From contig JAGQRH010000027.1 in NCBI GenBank assembly GCA_020425605.1, positions 1 to 50,899 of the forward strand: a stretch of 50,899 nucleotides of DNA, written 5' to 3'. Below, piece by piece: positions 30,986-39,968 of the stretch. The position numbers were made by a program, and so were the translations under genes. The stretch comes from Planctomycetota bacterium. GTDB taxonomy: Bacteria; Planctomycetota; UBA8742; UBA2392. The notes beneath the pieces are model-generated. The model saw only the letters and a program-made list of their open reading frames with translations, did not search any database and was not told the DNA's origin. How positions within the stretch are numbered: the stretch's first letter is position 1; each line of letters opens with the position of its first letter.

Positions 30986-33073
30986 ATGCCTCTCGCCACC
31001 AACTGCCCGAACTGCAACAAAGAGTTCACTCTGCCCGACGAGCTGTTCGGCAAGCGCATTAAGTGCAAGTCCTGCAAGAGCGTGTTCCGCGTCGGCGGTG
31101 CCTCTGCTCCACCGACGGCTGACGACTTCGACGCCCAGGATGCCGTTGATCAGACCCAGGCTGACGCACCCGCGATTGCCGGGCCGTCGGGGCCCGCGCG
31201 CGTCATGCCCGGCAAGCGAATGGACGAGTTCGCCACACAGGCACCGACTGCCGCCGGCGGTGACGATTTCGCCACCCAGTGGGGCGGTCAGCCGGATGCG
31301 GATGAATTCGCGACGGCCGACATGCACGTAGATGATTTCCAGACCGCCGTTCCGCCAACCAGCCGCGGCGTTGACTTCGGTGAAACGGTTCTGCCGCCCG
31401 CCGCGCCGCAAGGCGAAGACACGATCGGCGATACGTGGGGCGATACCGCGGCCGGGGACAGTCAGGGCGGCTACTTCGCGGACTCCGGCGATACCGTTCA
31501 CGACGGTGATGAAACGGCAATCGACTTTGACAGCGGCGATACCGCACTAGACATGACCAGCGGCGATACCGCCGTCGACATGGTTGTCGGTGATTCGAGC
31601 GACACCGTGGCTGACCAGCTTCCGCCAGACACGATCGCGGACATTCCGCCGGGCGACGTTGATGACGATCTCGTCGATGATGCGGCCGACGACGACAGTG
31701 TAGTTGAAGAAGAGTCCAGCGGGCCGAAGCTGCCAGGCAAGGGAAAGTTGCCAGGAAAGGGCAAGCTGCCGGGCAAGGCCACTTTAGCGGGTAAGGCTGC
31801 ACTGCCGGGCAAAGGTCCCAAACTACCGGGCAAGGGTGCGCTTCCGAAGGGTACGGGCAAGCTCGACAAGAAGGACACAGGTCGCAAGCTGCCGGTAAAG
31901 GCGGGCAAGCCTGGCGAGATCGGTGCGGCGAAAGAAAAGAAGAAGGGCGGCGGCCTGCTGATCAAGGCGCTGCTGCTGTTCCTGCTCTTGGATATCGCGG
32001 CGTTTGCCGCTCTGGTTTACGTGCCTCAGGTGCGTGAAGCCGTTGGTCTGCAAGATGCGCCGTGGCTAAACGACGTCGCCAAGATGGTCGGTGGACCGGT
32101 GAATGAGCCAGCCGTTCCCACACCGACTCCTGAGCCGACCCCGGAACCAACACCCGAGCCGACGCCTGAGCCGACACCTGAGCCGACGCCGGAACCGACA
32201 CCGGAACCAACGCCCGAACCGACTCCTGAGCCCACTCCTGAGCCGACGCCGGAACCAACGCCGGAGCCGACCCCGGAACCGACGCCCGAGCCGACACCGG
32301 AACCCACGCCTGAGCCTACACCGGAACCCACGCCGGAACCGACGCCGGAACCGACGCCGGAACCGACGCCGGAGCCCACACCTGAGCCTTTGCCGTTGCC
32401 GACACCGGAGCCGGTGCCTTCGGCCAAAGACGACCCATTCAAATCGGAATGGCCCGCGTATGAGCGGCCGAAGCCGACGCCGGCCAAGCCCGGCCGCCCC
32501 GCGAACTACTTTGACGAAGACTTTGACAGCCCGCGCTACGAGTGGGACTGGCTGCCCAGTGGGGTTAGTGTATCCAAGGGAACTCCCGGTGTGCCGGGTG
32601 CGCTTGAAATCGGCTCCAACAAGGGCTTCCAGAGCCTGGGGAACATATCGTCAGGCGAGATACGCCTGAAGGTCTGGCGCGACATGGATGAGGCCGATAC
32701 CCGGAACACCGGCGACGGCAGCAAGGGTTATGACGTCGTATTCCGCTACACGAATGCCAGCAACTACTGCGCCCTGCAGATCCGCGGCGACGGCTTCTAC
32801 CGCATCCTTCGCGTTAGCAACGGAGTGCCAAAGGCACTGGTGGGGGACAACAAGGGCGGTTTCCTGCCCATTCCGCGCTGGGACCGCGACTCGCTCTATG
32901 ACGACGTGGTCGTGACCTTCAGCGACGAAACCGTTTCCGCCAGCTTCAACGGCCACAAGCTGCTCAGCAGTAACAAAGCCGGGACCGGTAGTGGCAAGAT
33001 CGGCGTATCAACCAACAACGGCCTGAAGATCGCCGTCGAGAAGATGAGTGTCGACGAGGTCAAAGCCGAATAG
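30986..33073 (+). CDS. Low-complexity zinc-ribbon membrane protein with C-terminal beta-sandwich domain
   Basis: The 695-residue protein has ordered blocks. A zinc ribbon comes first (C-P-N-C at 7-10, C-K-S-C at ~28-31, with L-F-G-K-R-I-K between). An acidic stretch has repeated S-G-D-T-A-x-D-M words (~150-230). A Lys/Gly block repeats K-L-P-G-K-G (~245-295). A membrane helix lies at ~327-346. About two dozen P-T-P-E units follow (~375-470). The C-terminal ~190-residue domain ([28 protein letters not shown]) resembles concanavalin-like/LamG-type beta sandwiches. The ribbon would be cytoplasmic and the Pro-rich rod would hold the sandwich outside. GGAGG precedes ATG 30986. Role unknown. Confidence 0.82.
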   Translation: MPLATNCPNCNKEFTLPDELFGKRIKCKSCKSVFRVGGASAPPTADDFDAQDAVDQTQADAPAIAGPSGPARVMPGKRMDEFATQAPTAAGGDDFATQWGGQPDADEFATADMHVDDFQTAVPPTSRGVDFGETVLPPAAPQGEDTIGDTWGDTAAGDSQGGYFADSGDTVHDGDETAIDFDSGDTALDMTSGDTAVDMVVGDSSDTVADQLPPDTIADIPPGDVDDDLVDDAADDDSVVEEESSGPKLPGKGKLPGKGKLPGKATLAGKAALPGKGPKLPGKGALPKGTGKLDKKDTGRKLPVKAGKPGEIGAAKEKKKGGGLLIKALLLFLLLDIAAFAALVYVPQVREAVGLQDAPWLNDVAKMVGGPVNEPAVPTPTPEPTPEPTPEPTPEPTPEPTPEPTPEPTPEPTPEPTPEPTPEPTPEPTPEPTPEPTPEPTPEPTPEPTPEPTPEPTPEPTPEPTPEPLPLPTPEPVPSAKDDPFKSEWPAYERPKPTPAKPGRPANYFDEDFDSPRYEWDWLPSGVSVSKGTPGVPGALEIGSNKGFQSLGNISSGEIRLKVWRDMDEADTRNTGDGSKGYDVVFRYTNASNYCALQIRGDGFYRILRVSNGVPKALVGDNKGGFLPIPRWDRDSLYDDVVVTFSDETVSASFNGHKLLSSNKAGTGSGKIGVSTNNGLKIAVEKMSVDEVKAE
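32119..32390 (+). repeat. Tandem repeat encoding P-T-P-E
   Basis: A 12-bp unit of the form CC-ACN-CCN-GAR is repeated about two dozen times inside the gene at 30986. The third codon positions vary freely between copies (CCG/CCC/CCT/CCA, ACG/ACA/ACC/ACT), so the DNA copies are not identical although the peptide is nearly constant. Confidence 0.92.
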
Positions 33074-33089
33074 TCAGGCATAAGACCAG

Positions 33090-33119
33090 CAGGCGGCCTT
33101 CGGGCCGCCTGTTTTCATT
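33090..33119 (+). terminator. Intrinsic terminator before mreB
   Basis: Stem CAGGCGGCC/GGCCGCCTG (33090-33098 with 33103-33111) carries a TTCG tetraloop and is followed directly by TTTTCATTT. It is a textbook intrinsic terminator, ending the transcript of the zinc-ribbon gene and leaving mreB to its own promoter. Confidence 0.95.
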
Positions 33120-33237
33120 TGGTGTGGGCATGCGGTGCAACTTCTTCTCTTTAACTCAAGGAATGGCGCGCCTTTGCCCGATACCCCCATGGCGAGATCG
33201 GCTCTCGCTTCTCCTCTATCACAGGACGGACTGCGCC

Positions 33238-34305
33238 ATGCCAACCATCTTCGAAAGGCTCCTGGGCGTTTTTAGCCTGGACATGGGCATCGACCTCGGG
33301 ACTGCCAACACCGCCGTTTGCGTCGGTGGCCAGGGCATCGTCCTGTGTGAGCCGTCCGTAGTCGCGGTCCGCAAGGGCACGACCGAAGTGCTCAACAACG
33401 GCGAGGCCGTGGGCAACCAGGCCAAGAACATGCTCGACAAATGCCCGGGCAACATCGAGGCGATTCGTCCGCTCAAGAATGGCGTCATCAGCGACTTCGA
33501 AATCACTGAGGCCATGCTGTCCTACTTCATCCGAAAGGTTCACAACCGCGCCTGGGGCCTGAAGCCGCGCCTGATTATCTCCGTTCCGATGGGAATCACC
33601 GGTGTCGAAAAGCGCGCCGTGATCGAATCAGCCGAGCGCGCAGGTGCCCGCAGCGTATATCTCATTGAGCAGCCGAAGGCCGCCGCACTCGGCGCCGGAC
33701 TGCCGATCAATGACCCGTCGGGCAGCATGATCGTCGACATCGGCGGCGGCACGACCGACGTTGCCGTGCTCAGCCTGCAGGGCGTGGTCACGTACGAGAC
33801 CCTCCGCGTTGCGGGTGACGAACTGACCCAGAGCATCATCGGCTACATCAAGGACCAGTGCGGCCTGCTGGTTGGTGAGCAGACGGCCGAGAAGATCAAG
33901 ATCGCCATCGGCAGCGTTGTGCCGCTCGAGTTGCTCGGCGGCGAAGAGATGCAGATGGAGATCCGCGGGCGCAACATCGCCACAAGCCTGCCTTCGCGCG
34001 CGGTGATCAACAGCATCCAGGTACGCGAGGCGCTGATGCCGACGGTCAAGCTGATCGCGGGCAGCATCAAGCGGACACTCGAGCAGACACCGCCTGAAAT
34101 CGCAGCCGACCTGGTTGACCAGGGCATCATGCTGGCGGGCGGCGGCGCAAGCTTGCGCGGCCTGGACTACTACCTCGAGCACGAGATCAATCTACCTGTG
34201 CGCCGCGCCGAAGAGCCGCTCTATTCCGTTGTGCGCGGGACCGAAGCCGTCCTCGCCAACATCGATGACTTTGCCGAGTTGCTTGAGAGCGCCGAAGACA
34301 TCTAG
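33238..34305 (+). CDS. mreB: MreB, rod-shape-determining actin homologue
   Basis: The 355-residue protein is a canonical MreB. After an N-terminal membrane-binding helix (P-T-I-F-E-R-L-L-G-V-F) come G-I-D-L-G-T-A-N-T (phosphate 1), I-V-D-I-G-G-G-T-T-D (phosphate 2) and L-A-G-G-G-A-S-L-R-G (adenosine loop). It forms membrane-bound filaments that direct peptidoglycan synthesis. ATG 33238 gives the normal length; the frame is open further upstream but that part lacks family sequence. mreC follows after a 119-bp gap with a large hairpin, then mreD, giving the usual mreBCD order. Confidence 0.96.
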   Translation: MPTIFERLLGVFSLDMGIDLGTANTAVCVGGQGIVLCEPSVVAVRKGTTEVLNNGEAVGNQAKNMLDKCPGNIEAIRPLKNGVISDFEITEAMLSYFIRKVHNRAWGLKPRLIISVPMGITGVEKRAVIESAERAGARSVYLIEQPKAAALGAGLPINDPSGSMIVDIGGGTTDVAVLSLQGVVTYETLRVAGDELTQSIIGYIKDQCGLLVGEQTAEKIKIAIGSVVPLELLGGEEMQMEIRGRNIATSLPSRAVINSIQVREALMPTVKLIAGSIKRTLEQTPPEIAADLVDQGIMLAGGGASLRGLDYYLEHEINLPVRRAEEPLYSVVRGTEAVLANIDDFAELLESAEDI

Positions 34306-34342
34306 CAAGCAACGGAGTCCCGCTTCAACTGCAGCCGAAGAT

Positions 34343-34380
34343 CGCAGAGCCGGTCTGCCGATAAGCAGACGGGCTCTGCG
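34343..34380 (+). promoter_or_regulatory. Hairpin between mreB and mreC
   Basis: A long stem, CGCAGAGCC/GGCTCTGCG (34343-34351 with 34372-34380), continues after a G/G mismatch into GTCTGC/GCAGAC. Only GCATTTGG follows, not a T-run. It may be a weak terminator or an mRNA processing or stability element that lowers mreCD expression relative to mreB. Confidence 0.6.
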
Positions 34381-34424
34381 CATTTGGCGCCAGGCTCCTG
34401 ATACCAGACACCGGACGGTTCTCG

Positions 34425-35309
34425 ATGCGTCGCCCGCAGGAAAAACTCTCGCTCGCATGGCTGCTGCGTCACCCGCTGGTCGCCACCTGCATTCTGCTGG
34501 CGCTCACGATCGTGTTGCCCTATCTGCGAGTGGGTGAACGACTGAAACTGCTGACGTTTCTTCCGCTCGCTCACGCCAGCAGCGACGTAAGCGAGACGCC
34601 CTATGAAGAGCTGTCTGAAGACGAGCGTGTTCGGGTCGACCTGCAGCGGGAACGCGAGCGGGTGTCTGAGCTTACCGCAGAGAACTCCCGTCTTTTGCAG
34701 TCTCTGAAGGATGCGAACTCGCTGTCGGGTTCCGACTTCGCCAAGAGCCCGATGCCTCCGGCCGTCAACGCCCAGGTCATCTTCCACGGCGACAGCAGCT
34801 CGTGGCGCAGCTCGTGCTGGATCAACCGAGGGCGCGAGGCCGGCATTGAAGAGGGTATGCCGGTCGTGGCAGGTCGTACTCTGATCGGCCGTGTGTTCAT
34901 GGTCGGTGACAATGAAGCCTGTGTGCAATTGGTCAGCGACCCGGGCTTCGCCTGCAGTTGCCTGATCGTGGATCCCGACAACCCCAACGAGGTAGCCGCG
35001 GATCGCGTGCGTGGAGTGCTTCGTGGCGACGGCTCGGCCATGCCTCTCTTCCCGCGACTTGAGCTTGAGGACGTTGCTGTTGGTGCCGAAGTCAAGCCGG
35101 GCATGCACGTGATTACGAATGACTACAGCGGCCAGTTTCCGCTTGGGCTGACCGTTGGCGTCGTGCGCGAAACAATACCGCAAGCTGGGTTCCTCGAAGT
35201 GCGAATCGAAGCCAGCCTTGACTTGTCGACGCTTGAGGTAGTTCAGGTACTCCAGCACAAGCGTCCAGAAATCGAAGAGCAGGCACTCGCCCTGCTGAAG
35301 AAGAAATGA
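34425..35309 (+). CDS. mreC: MreC, rod-shape-determining protein
   Basis: The 294-residue protein has one N-terminal membrane helix (~19-37), a periplasmic coiled coil (~65-95, R-E-R-E-R-V-S-E-L-T-A-E-N-S-R-L-L) and the MreC double beta-barrel domain (W-I-N-R-G-R-E-A-G-I-E-E-G-M-P-V-V, L-I-G-R-V, V-L-R-G-D-G). MreC links MreB to periplasmic wall enzymes. Its TGA overlaps the mreD ATG (ATGA at 35306-35309), so the two are coupled. Confidence 0.93.
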   Translation: MRRPQEKLSLAWLLRHPLVATCILLALTIVLPYLRVGERLKLLTFLPLAHASSDVSETPYEELSEDERVRVDLQRERERVSELTAENSRLLQSLKDANSLSGSDFAKSPMPPAVNAQVIFHGDSSSWRSSCWINRGREAGIEEGMPVVAGRTLIGRVFMVGDNEACVQLVSDPGFACSCLIVDPDNPNEVAADRVRGVLRGDGSAMPLFPRLELEDVAVGAEVKPGMHVITNDYSGQFPLGLTVGVVRETIPQAGFLEVRIEASLDLSTLEVVQVLQHKRPEIEEQALALLKKK

Positions 35310-35854
35310 TCCAGGCAATCCGAGTACGCAGCCAGACCCCACGCTACCGCTGGCGCATCGTCGCGGGCGGTGGGCTTGTGCTTGCCTGCATCCACACGCT
35401 GTTGCTACATCGTTTGAAACTGGGCGACTTTACCCCGGACCTCTATGCCGTGTTTGCGCTTTACTTGGGACTGTTTGCGAGCCGGCAGGGCCGCTACGTC
35501 CCGTGCCTGGTTCTGGGCTTGATCCGCGATTTTTTCAGTATCGGGTTGATCGGAAGCTACGCCGTGTTGTTTAGCCTGCTGCACAAGGCGGCCGGGCGCG
35601 CGCGACGCAAACTTGACCCGGACAAGCTCCTCAACGTGTTCATCATGTGCCTGATCGGCACGTTCCTGGTCAACTTCGGTTACCACGGGATGCTGGTGAT
35701 CAGCGGCTACGGGGTCGGATGGTCGCGTGCGCTTGTGCGGTGTGCAAGCATCGCGGCCGCGAGCGCGCCGGTGGCCGTGCTCGTCTACCCGCTGGCGCAT
35801 ATGTGTTTGCACCGGCTGGGCGTAGGTCGCTCAGGCGGCTACTGGAACATATAG
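35306..35854 (+). CDS. mreD: MreD, rod-shape-determining membrane protein
   Basis: The 182-residue protein is strongly hydrophobic with about five membrane segments (I-V-A-G-G-G-L-V-L-A-C-I, L-Y-A-V-F-A-L-Y-L-G-L-F and others). It has the short polar G-L-I-R-D-F-F-S-I-G loop, like the G-x-x-x-D motif of MreD proteins. Sequence alone is weakly diagnostic because MreD diverges quickly; the call rests on size, topology and its position coupled to mreC. Confidence 0.85.
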   Translation: MIQAIRVRSQTPRYRWRIVAGGGLVLACIHTLLLHRLKLGDFTPDLYAVFALYLGLFASRQGRYVPCLVLGLIRDFFSIGLIGSYAVLFSLLHKAAGRARRKLDPDKLLNVFIMCLIGTFLVNFGYHGMLVISGYGVGWSRALVRCASIAAASAPVAVLVYPLAHMCLHRLGVGRSGGYWNI

Positions 35855-35878
35855 GGAGCGACCGGTCCCTGCCCTGCG

Positions 35879-36550
35879 TCACTCTGAGCGCGGCTGGGTG
35901 GGCGTACGGAGCGCGGCGAGGAACAGCGAAGTGCAGTACTCAAGCCAGGCTGCGCGCGTCTCCTTTGCGGTGGGATCCATCTGGAAAAGGTGCTGGATCG
36001 TGCCCTTCTGGATTACGAAGAAGTGCGTTAGCGCCATTACGGACTGGGCGACAAAGCGTAGCTCAAAATTCTCAGCCAGCAGCCCCTTGCGACTGACCGG
36101 CTCCAGCACGGTCTGAATACGTTCGAGGAACACGCGATAGGTGTGCTGGACCGGTAAGCGCGCAAGCGTCCGCCCACCTTCCAGATTCTCCCACGAAAGC
36201 AGGCGCGGCCATTCCGGGACTGTTTCCATCAGCGACAAGTGCTTGTCGAGGTAGCCGTGCACGAGATCGTGCAGGTCGTCTATGTTCTCCGCCCGGCCCA
36301 GCGACTTTGAGAAGTTGGCGCTCTTCTCGGTGATTTCTTCGAGAACCGCATTCAGTGCTTCCGCGTACAGTTCCTGCTTGCTGCCGAAGTACTGATAGAT
36401 CAGGCTCTTGTTGACGCCCGCCCTGGCGGCAATTTCGTCGACGCGCGTACCGGCAGGCCCGCGCTGCGCGAACTCTGCAATCGCGGCCTGAAGGATCGAG
36501 GCCTTGGTCCGCTGTGCATCGCGCTTTCTGCCGGTGTTCTGCCTGACCAC
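35879..36550 (-). CDS. TetR-family transcriptional regulator
   Basis: The 223-residue protein has a TetR DNA-binding domain in the first ~65 residues: I-L-Q-A-A-I-A-E-F-A-Q-R-G, then T-R-V-D-E-I-A-A-R-A-G-V-N-K-S-L-I-Y-Q-Y-F-G-S-K, the classic helix-turn-helix with the Y-x-Y-F-x-S-K-x-x-L-Y end. The C-terminal part is a helical ligand domain of the TetR_C type. Start is GTG at 36548-36550, overlapping the stop of the kinase gene by one base (TAGTG), with AGGAGG inside the kinase end. It is therefore translated with the kinase; its target and ligand are unknown. Confidence 0.92.
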   Translation of the reverse strand: MVRQNTGRKRDAQRTKASILQAAIAEFAQRGPAGTRVDEIAARAGVNKSLIYQYFGSKQELYAEALNAVLEEITEKSANFSKSLGRAENIDDLHDLVHGYLDKHLSLMETVPEWPRLLSWENLEGGRTLARLPVQHTYRVFLERIQTVLEPVSRKGLLAENFELRFVAQSVMALTHFFVIQKGTIQHLFQMDPTAKETRAAWLEYCTSLFLAALRTPTQPRSE

Positions 36551-37803
36551 TATGCCTCCTGCGACGGCACCTTCTTGGACCGGTCCGCCTTCACGACAGT
36601 CAACAACCTCTCAAGCTCCTCGCGGAACTCCGTTGGGGTCTGCTGTCGTTCTTCAGGTCGCTTGGAAAGCGCGCGGTCAACGACCGGCCAGACCTCAGCG
36701 TGGAGGTTGGGCACACGGTCGTTCAGGTTCGGTGGCGGCTTCTCATTGATTGCCTCGACGAATTTCCAGACGCCGACTTCGTCAAACGGCGGCTGGCCGC
36801 ACAGGCACTCGTAGAGAGTTGCGCCAAGGCTGTAGATATCGGCGCGCTGGTCCACGTCGCGGGTGTTTTCCACCTGCTCGGGCGACATGTAATGAAGTGT
36901 CCCGATGCCTTCGCCGGTCTTGGTGATGTTCACGCTGACGTAGCGCTTGAGTTCTTTCGCGAGACCAAGGTCAGTGATTTTCACTTCCCCTTCGCGGCTG
37001 ATCAGGATGTTCTCGGGTTTGATGTCACGGTGGATGATTCTCTGGCTGAAGGCGAACTCCAGTGCCTTCGCGACCTGGATGCCGATCTTGAGCGTTCCTT
37101 CGGCCGACAGTCGGCCCTTCTCGTCCAGGATTTCCTGAAGCGAGCTGCCGTTGATGTACTCCATGGCGATGAAGTACGTGCCGTCTACCTCGCCGATCTC
37201 ATAGACCTGCATGATGTTCGGGTGGTTCAGCTTGCTGCCGGTCTTGAACTCTTTCAGGAAGCGCTGCAGGTTTTCCTGGTCGACGGTCTCGCCGCGCTTG
37301 AGGACCTTGAGCGCCACGATGTCACCGTTGCGCTCATCGCGGGACTTGTAGACAAGCGCCATGCCACCTTCGCCAATCACTGACAGGACCTTGTAGTGCT
37401 TAAGCGTCTTGCCAATCAGGCTGTTTTCGGCCGTGTAAGTGCCGTCCACATCGGGCCGATTCTGTACCACGAACTCGCGGATCATTTCGCGTGTGTGGGC
37501 GCTGTCTGACTCTTCCAGGTATTCAAGTGTGACGCGGTCGAGCGTGATCACATCGCCGTGGACGAGCTTGGCCTTCTCGATACGTAAGCCGTTGAGCAGA
37601 GTGCCGTTACTGCTTCCGTTGTCGTGAAGCCAGTATGCTCCTTCGTTCTTTTCGATGCGGCAATGCTCACGTGATACCGAGTCGACCCGCAGCACGAGAT
37701 CACAACTGCTGCGTCGGCCGATGGTAACAGTCCCCTCCTCGGGGAGTTCTTTCTCAATCCCGGCATCTATGCCGTCTACGATGCGGACTCTGGCCTTCGC
37801 CAT
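36550..37803 (-). CDS. FHA-domain serine/threonine protein kinase
   Basis: The 417-residue soluble protein has an N-terminal FHA phosphothreonine-binding domain (~1-95; G-R-R-S-S-C-D-L, S-R-E-H-C, N-G-S-S-N-G-T-L-L-N-G) and a C-terminal Hanks-type kinase (~130-400). The kinase has the glycine loop G-E-G-G-M-A-L-V-Y-K, Lys in V-A-L-K-V-L, catalytic H-R-D-I-K-P-E-N, D-L-G in place of D-F-G, and G-T-L-H-Y-M-S-P-E-Q. No membrane segment follows, unlike PASTA kinases. ATG 37803 has an AGGGGAG site; a longer in-frame start at 37839 is less likely. Coupled to the TetR gene downstream. Confidence 0.93.
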   Translation of the reverse strand: MAKARVRIVDGIDAGIEKELPEEGTVTIGRRSSCDLVLRVDSVSREHCRIEKNEGAYWLHDNGSSNGTLLNGLRIEKAKLVHGDVITLDRVTLEYLEESDSAHTREMIREFVVQNRPDVDGTYTAENSLIGKTLKHYKVLSVIGEGGMALVYKSRDERNGDIVALKVLKRGETVDQENLQRFLKEFKTGSKLNHPNIMQVYEIGEVDGTYFIAMEYINGSSLQEILDEKGRLSAEGTLKIGIQVAKALEFAFSQRIIHRDIKPENILISREGEVKITDLGLAKELKRYVSVNITKTGEGIGTLHYMSPEQVENTRDVDQRADIYSLGATLYECLCGQPPFDEVGVWKFVEAINEKPPPNLNDRVPNLHAEVWPVVDRALSKRPEERQQTPTEFREELERLLTVVKADRSKKVPSQEA

Positions 37804-37994
37804 CCGGCGACTCCCCTGGTGCTTTGGGTGTGTGAGCAACTGAGACTATCAGGCGCCAATTAAAGAATCAAAACGCGAATCGCGCACCTCCCCGCTTGCT
37901 TGTGGCAGGGGGGGAAAGTGCTAGTATCCCGCGCCCGCCCAGAAGGGGCGAAACGGGCAAAAGCCCGTGAAATATGGCTCGGAAGGTCACGGAC

Positions 37995-39341
37995 ATGCAG
38001 ATCACAGTCGAAAACGCCGGCGGTTGCAAACGCATCATCAAAGCCGAAGTTCCCGCCGATGTTGTCACATCCAAGCTGAACGAAGGGTTCCGCGACATCA
38101 ACAAACAGGTGCAGTTCCCCGGCTTCCGCAAGGGCAAGGCGCCGCGCAACGTGCTTGAAAAGCGCTTCGGCAAAGAAGTCGCTGATGACGTGCGCCAGAC
38201 CCTGGCCGACGAAGTGGTCAAGGGTGCCGTTGATGAGCACGCGTTGAAACTCCTGGGTCAGGTAGAGCTGATCGAGGCTGGTGAGCTGAAGGGGGGCGCA
38301 CCCGTTACCCTTACGCTCGAGGCCGAGGTGTACCCTGAGTTTGAGCTGCCCGAATACAAAGGCCTGGAGCTTGAGCGCGCGGTCGCCAAGGTCGAAGAGC
38401 ACGAAATCCACGCCCAGCTCCGCGGCGAGCAGATGCAGAAGGGCGAGCTGAAATCAGTCGACGGGGCGGCCGAAAAGGGCCAATTCATCAGGGCGAACGT
38501 GAAAGTTACCGCCGACGATGAAGAGCTTTTCAGCCAGGAGCGCGGACTGCTCGAAGTCGGTTTCGGCTGGGTTGCCGGTTTGAAGCCGGCCAAGCCGGAA
38601 GAACAGCTTGTCGGTCTAAAGCAGGGCGATACCAAGGAAATGAAGGCCAAGCTGCCCGATGATTTCGGGCGTGAAGACGTGCGCGGCAAGCAGGCAACCA
38701 TCGCGCTGGAAGTCACCGACGTACTGGCCTACGAAGGTCCGTCGCTTGAGGAGTTGGCCAAAGAAGGCGGCTTCGAAGACGTCGAGGCATGGCGCGAAAG
38801 CATTCGCGGCAAGTTATTTTCGGGCAAGGAAGGTGAGCTTGACCAGGTCATGGAAGAGCGTGCCCTGCGCAGCGTAGCCGACAAGACGGAAATGGAATTG
38901 CCGCACAAGTTCAGCGAACGCAAGGCCGCCGAGCTCGTACAGCAGCAGGCCTATCGCATGTACCAGCAAGGCGCCGGCGAAGATGCGATCCGCGAGTTCC
39001 TGGACAGCAGCCGTGACAAGGGCGTGGACGAAGTCAAAACCATGCTCAAGCGCGCCTTCGTGACGGACGCCATCGCCCGCAAGGAGCGACTGGTGGTCAC
39101 TGAAGACGAAATCCAGCGTGAAGTTCAACGCCTGGCCCAGATGGTCGGCCGGACGCCCGATGAGGTCTACGCCCAGTTTCAGCAGAACGGAACTCTTTCC
39201 GGGATGCGGGAAGAAATGAAGACCAAGAAGGTATTAAAGCTGCTGCGACAGAAGGCCAAGTACGTCGATCCAGGGGCCAAGCCCGAAACCGACGCCAAGA
39301 AGCCAAAGAAGGAAGCCAAGAAGGCCGCCAAGGAAGAATAG
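37995..39341 (+). CDS. tig: Trigger factor, ribosome-associated chaperone
   Basis: The 448-residue protein has the ribosome-binding N-domain with the signature G-F-R-K-G-K-A-P (~38-45), a peptidyl-prolyl isomerase (FKBP-like) domain (~145-245) and a helical C-domain with L-P-H-K-F near the border. The last ~25 residues are Lys/Ala/Glu-rich. ATG 37995 (M-Q-I-T-V-E-N) is preferred because GGAAGG lies 9 bases upstream and homologues start this way; an in-frame ATG at 37974 would add 7 residues. It starts the tig-clpP-(TPR)-clpX group. Confidence 0.95.
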   Translation: MQITVENAGGCKRIIKAEVPADVVTSKLNEGFRDINKQVQFPGFRKGKAPRNVLEKRFGKEVADDVRQTLADEVVKGAVDEHALKLLGQVELIEAGELKGGAPVTLTLEAEVYPEFELPEYKGLELERAVAKVEEHEIHAQLRGEQMQKGELKSVDGAAEKGQFIRANVKVTADDEELFSQERGLLEVGFGWVAGLKPAKPEEQLVGLKQGDTKEMKAKLPDDFGREDVRGKQATIALEVTDVLAYEGPSLEELAKEGGFEDVEAWRESIRGKLFSGKEGELDQVMEERALRSVADKTEMELPHKFSERKAAELVQQQAYRMYQQGAGEDAIREFLDSSRDKGVDEVKTMLKRAFVTDAIARKERLVVTEDEIQREVQRLAQMVGRTPDEVYAQFQQNGTLSGMREEMKTKKVLKLLRQKAKYVDPGAKPETDAKKPKKEAKKAAKEE

Positions 39342-39369
39342 ACGGGCTGCGCGCCTGACGGAGACAATC

Positions 39370-39963
39370 ATGGGTTACCCGGTTCCGTACGTCATTGAGA
39401 AGACCAGCCGCGGAGAACGCAGCTACGACATTTACTCGCGCCTCTTGGAAGACCGCATCGTGTTCATCCAGGGCACGGTGCACGAGATGATGTCCAATGC
39501 AGTCGTTGCCCAGCTGCTGTTTCTGCAGAAGGAAGCCAAGAATCAGGACATTCAGATGTTCATCAACAGCCCGGGTGGCGACGTAAACGCCGGGCTCGCG
39601 ATCTACGACACAATGAAGTACGTCTCGTGCGATATCAGCACGGTCTGCATCGGCCAGGCGGCGTCCATGGGTGCGGTCCTGCTTTCGGCTGGTACCAAGG
39701 GCAAGCGTCACGCCCTGCCCAGCGCGCGAGTGATGATCCACCAGCCCTGGGGTGGCGCGGGCGGCACAGCCGGCGATATCAGCATCCAGACCAAGGAAAT
39801 CCTGCGCCTCAAGAAGATCCTGAACCAGATTCTGGCGGACGCCTCTGGCAAGAAGCTGAGCCAGGTCGAAAAGGACACCGACAAGGATTTCTTCATGTCG
39901 GCTCTCGAATCCAAAGAGTACGGGCTTATCGACGACGTGATCGAGCACGCCCCCGGCAAGTAG
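39370..39963 (+). CDS. clpP: ClpP, ATP-dependent Clp protease proteolytic subunit
   Basis: The 197-residue serine protease has an intact catalytic triad: Ser99 in G-Q-A-A-S-M-G-A, His124 in V-M-I-H-Q-P, and Asp173 in [15 protein letters not shown] is the oxyanion-hole region. It forms a 14-mer that degrades proteins delivered by ClpX or ClpA. It is 28 bp downstream of tig and 5 bp upstream of a TPR gene that separates it from clpX. Confidence 0.97.
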   Translation: MGYPVPYVIEKTSRGERSYDIYSRLLEDRIVFIQGTVHEMMSNAVVAQLLFLQKEAKNQDIQMFINSPGGDVNAGLAIYDTMKYVSCDISTVCIGQAASMGAVLLSAGTKGKRHALPSARVMIHQPWGGAGGTAGDISIQTKEILRLKKILNQILADASGKKLSQVEKDTDKDFFMSALESKEYGLIDDVIEHAPGK

Positions 39964-39968
39964 CCGGC

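Noticed and set aside
32119..32390. CRISPR array
   Set aside because: The repeat is a 12-bp coding unit without spacers, inside a continuous protein-coding frame.
32026..32487. Minus-strand frame of endless Gly-Ser-Gly-Val
   Set aside because: It is the complement of the P-T-P-E coding repeat and has no independent support.
39627..39968. N-terminal extension of the TPR protein reading back through clpP in another frame
   Set aside because: ClpP with its full catalytic triad occupies that region; the TPR protein's natural ATG is at 39969.
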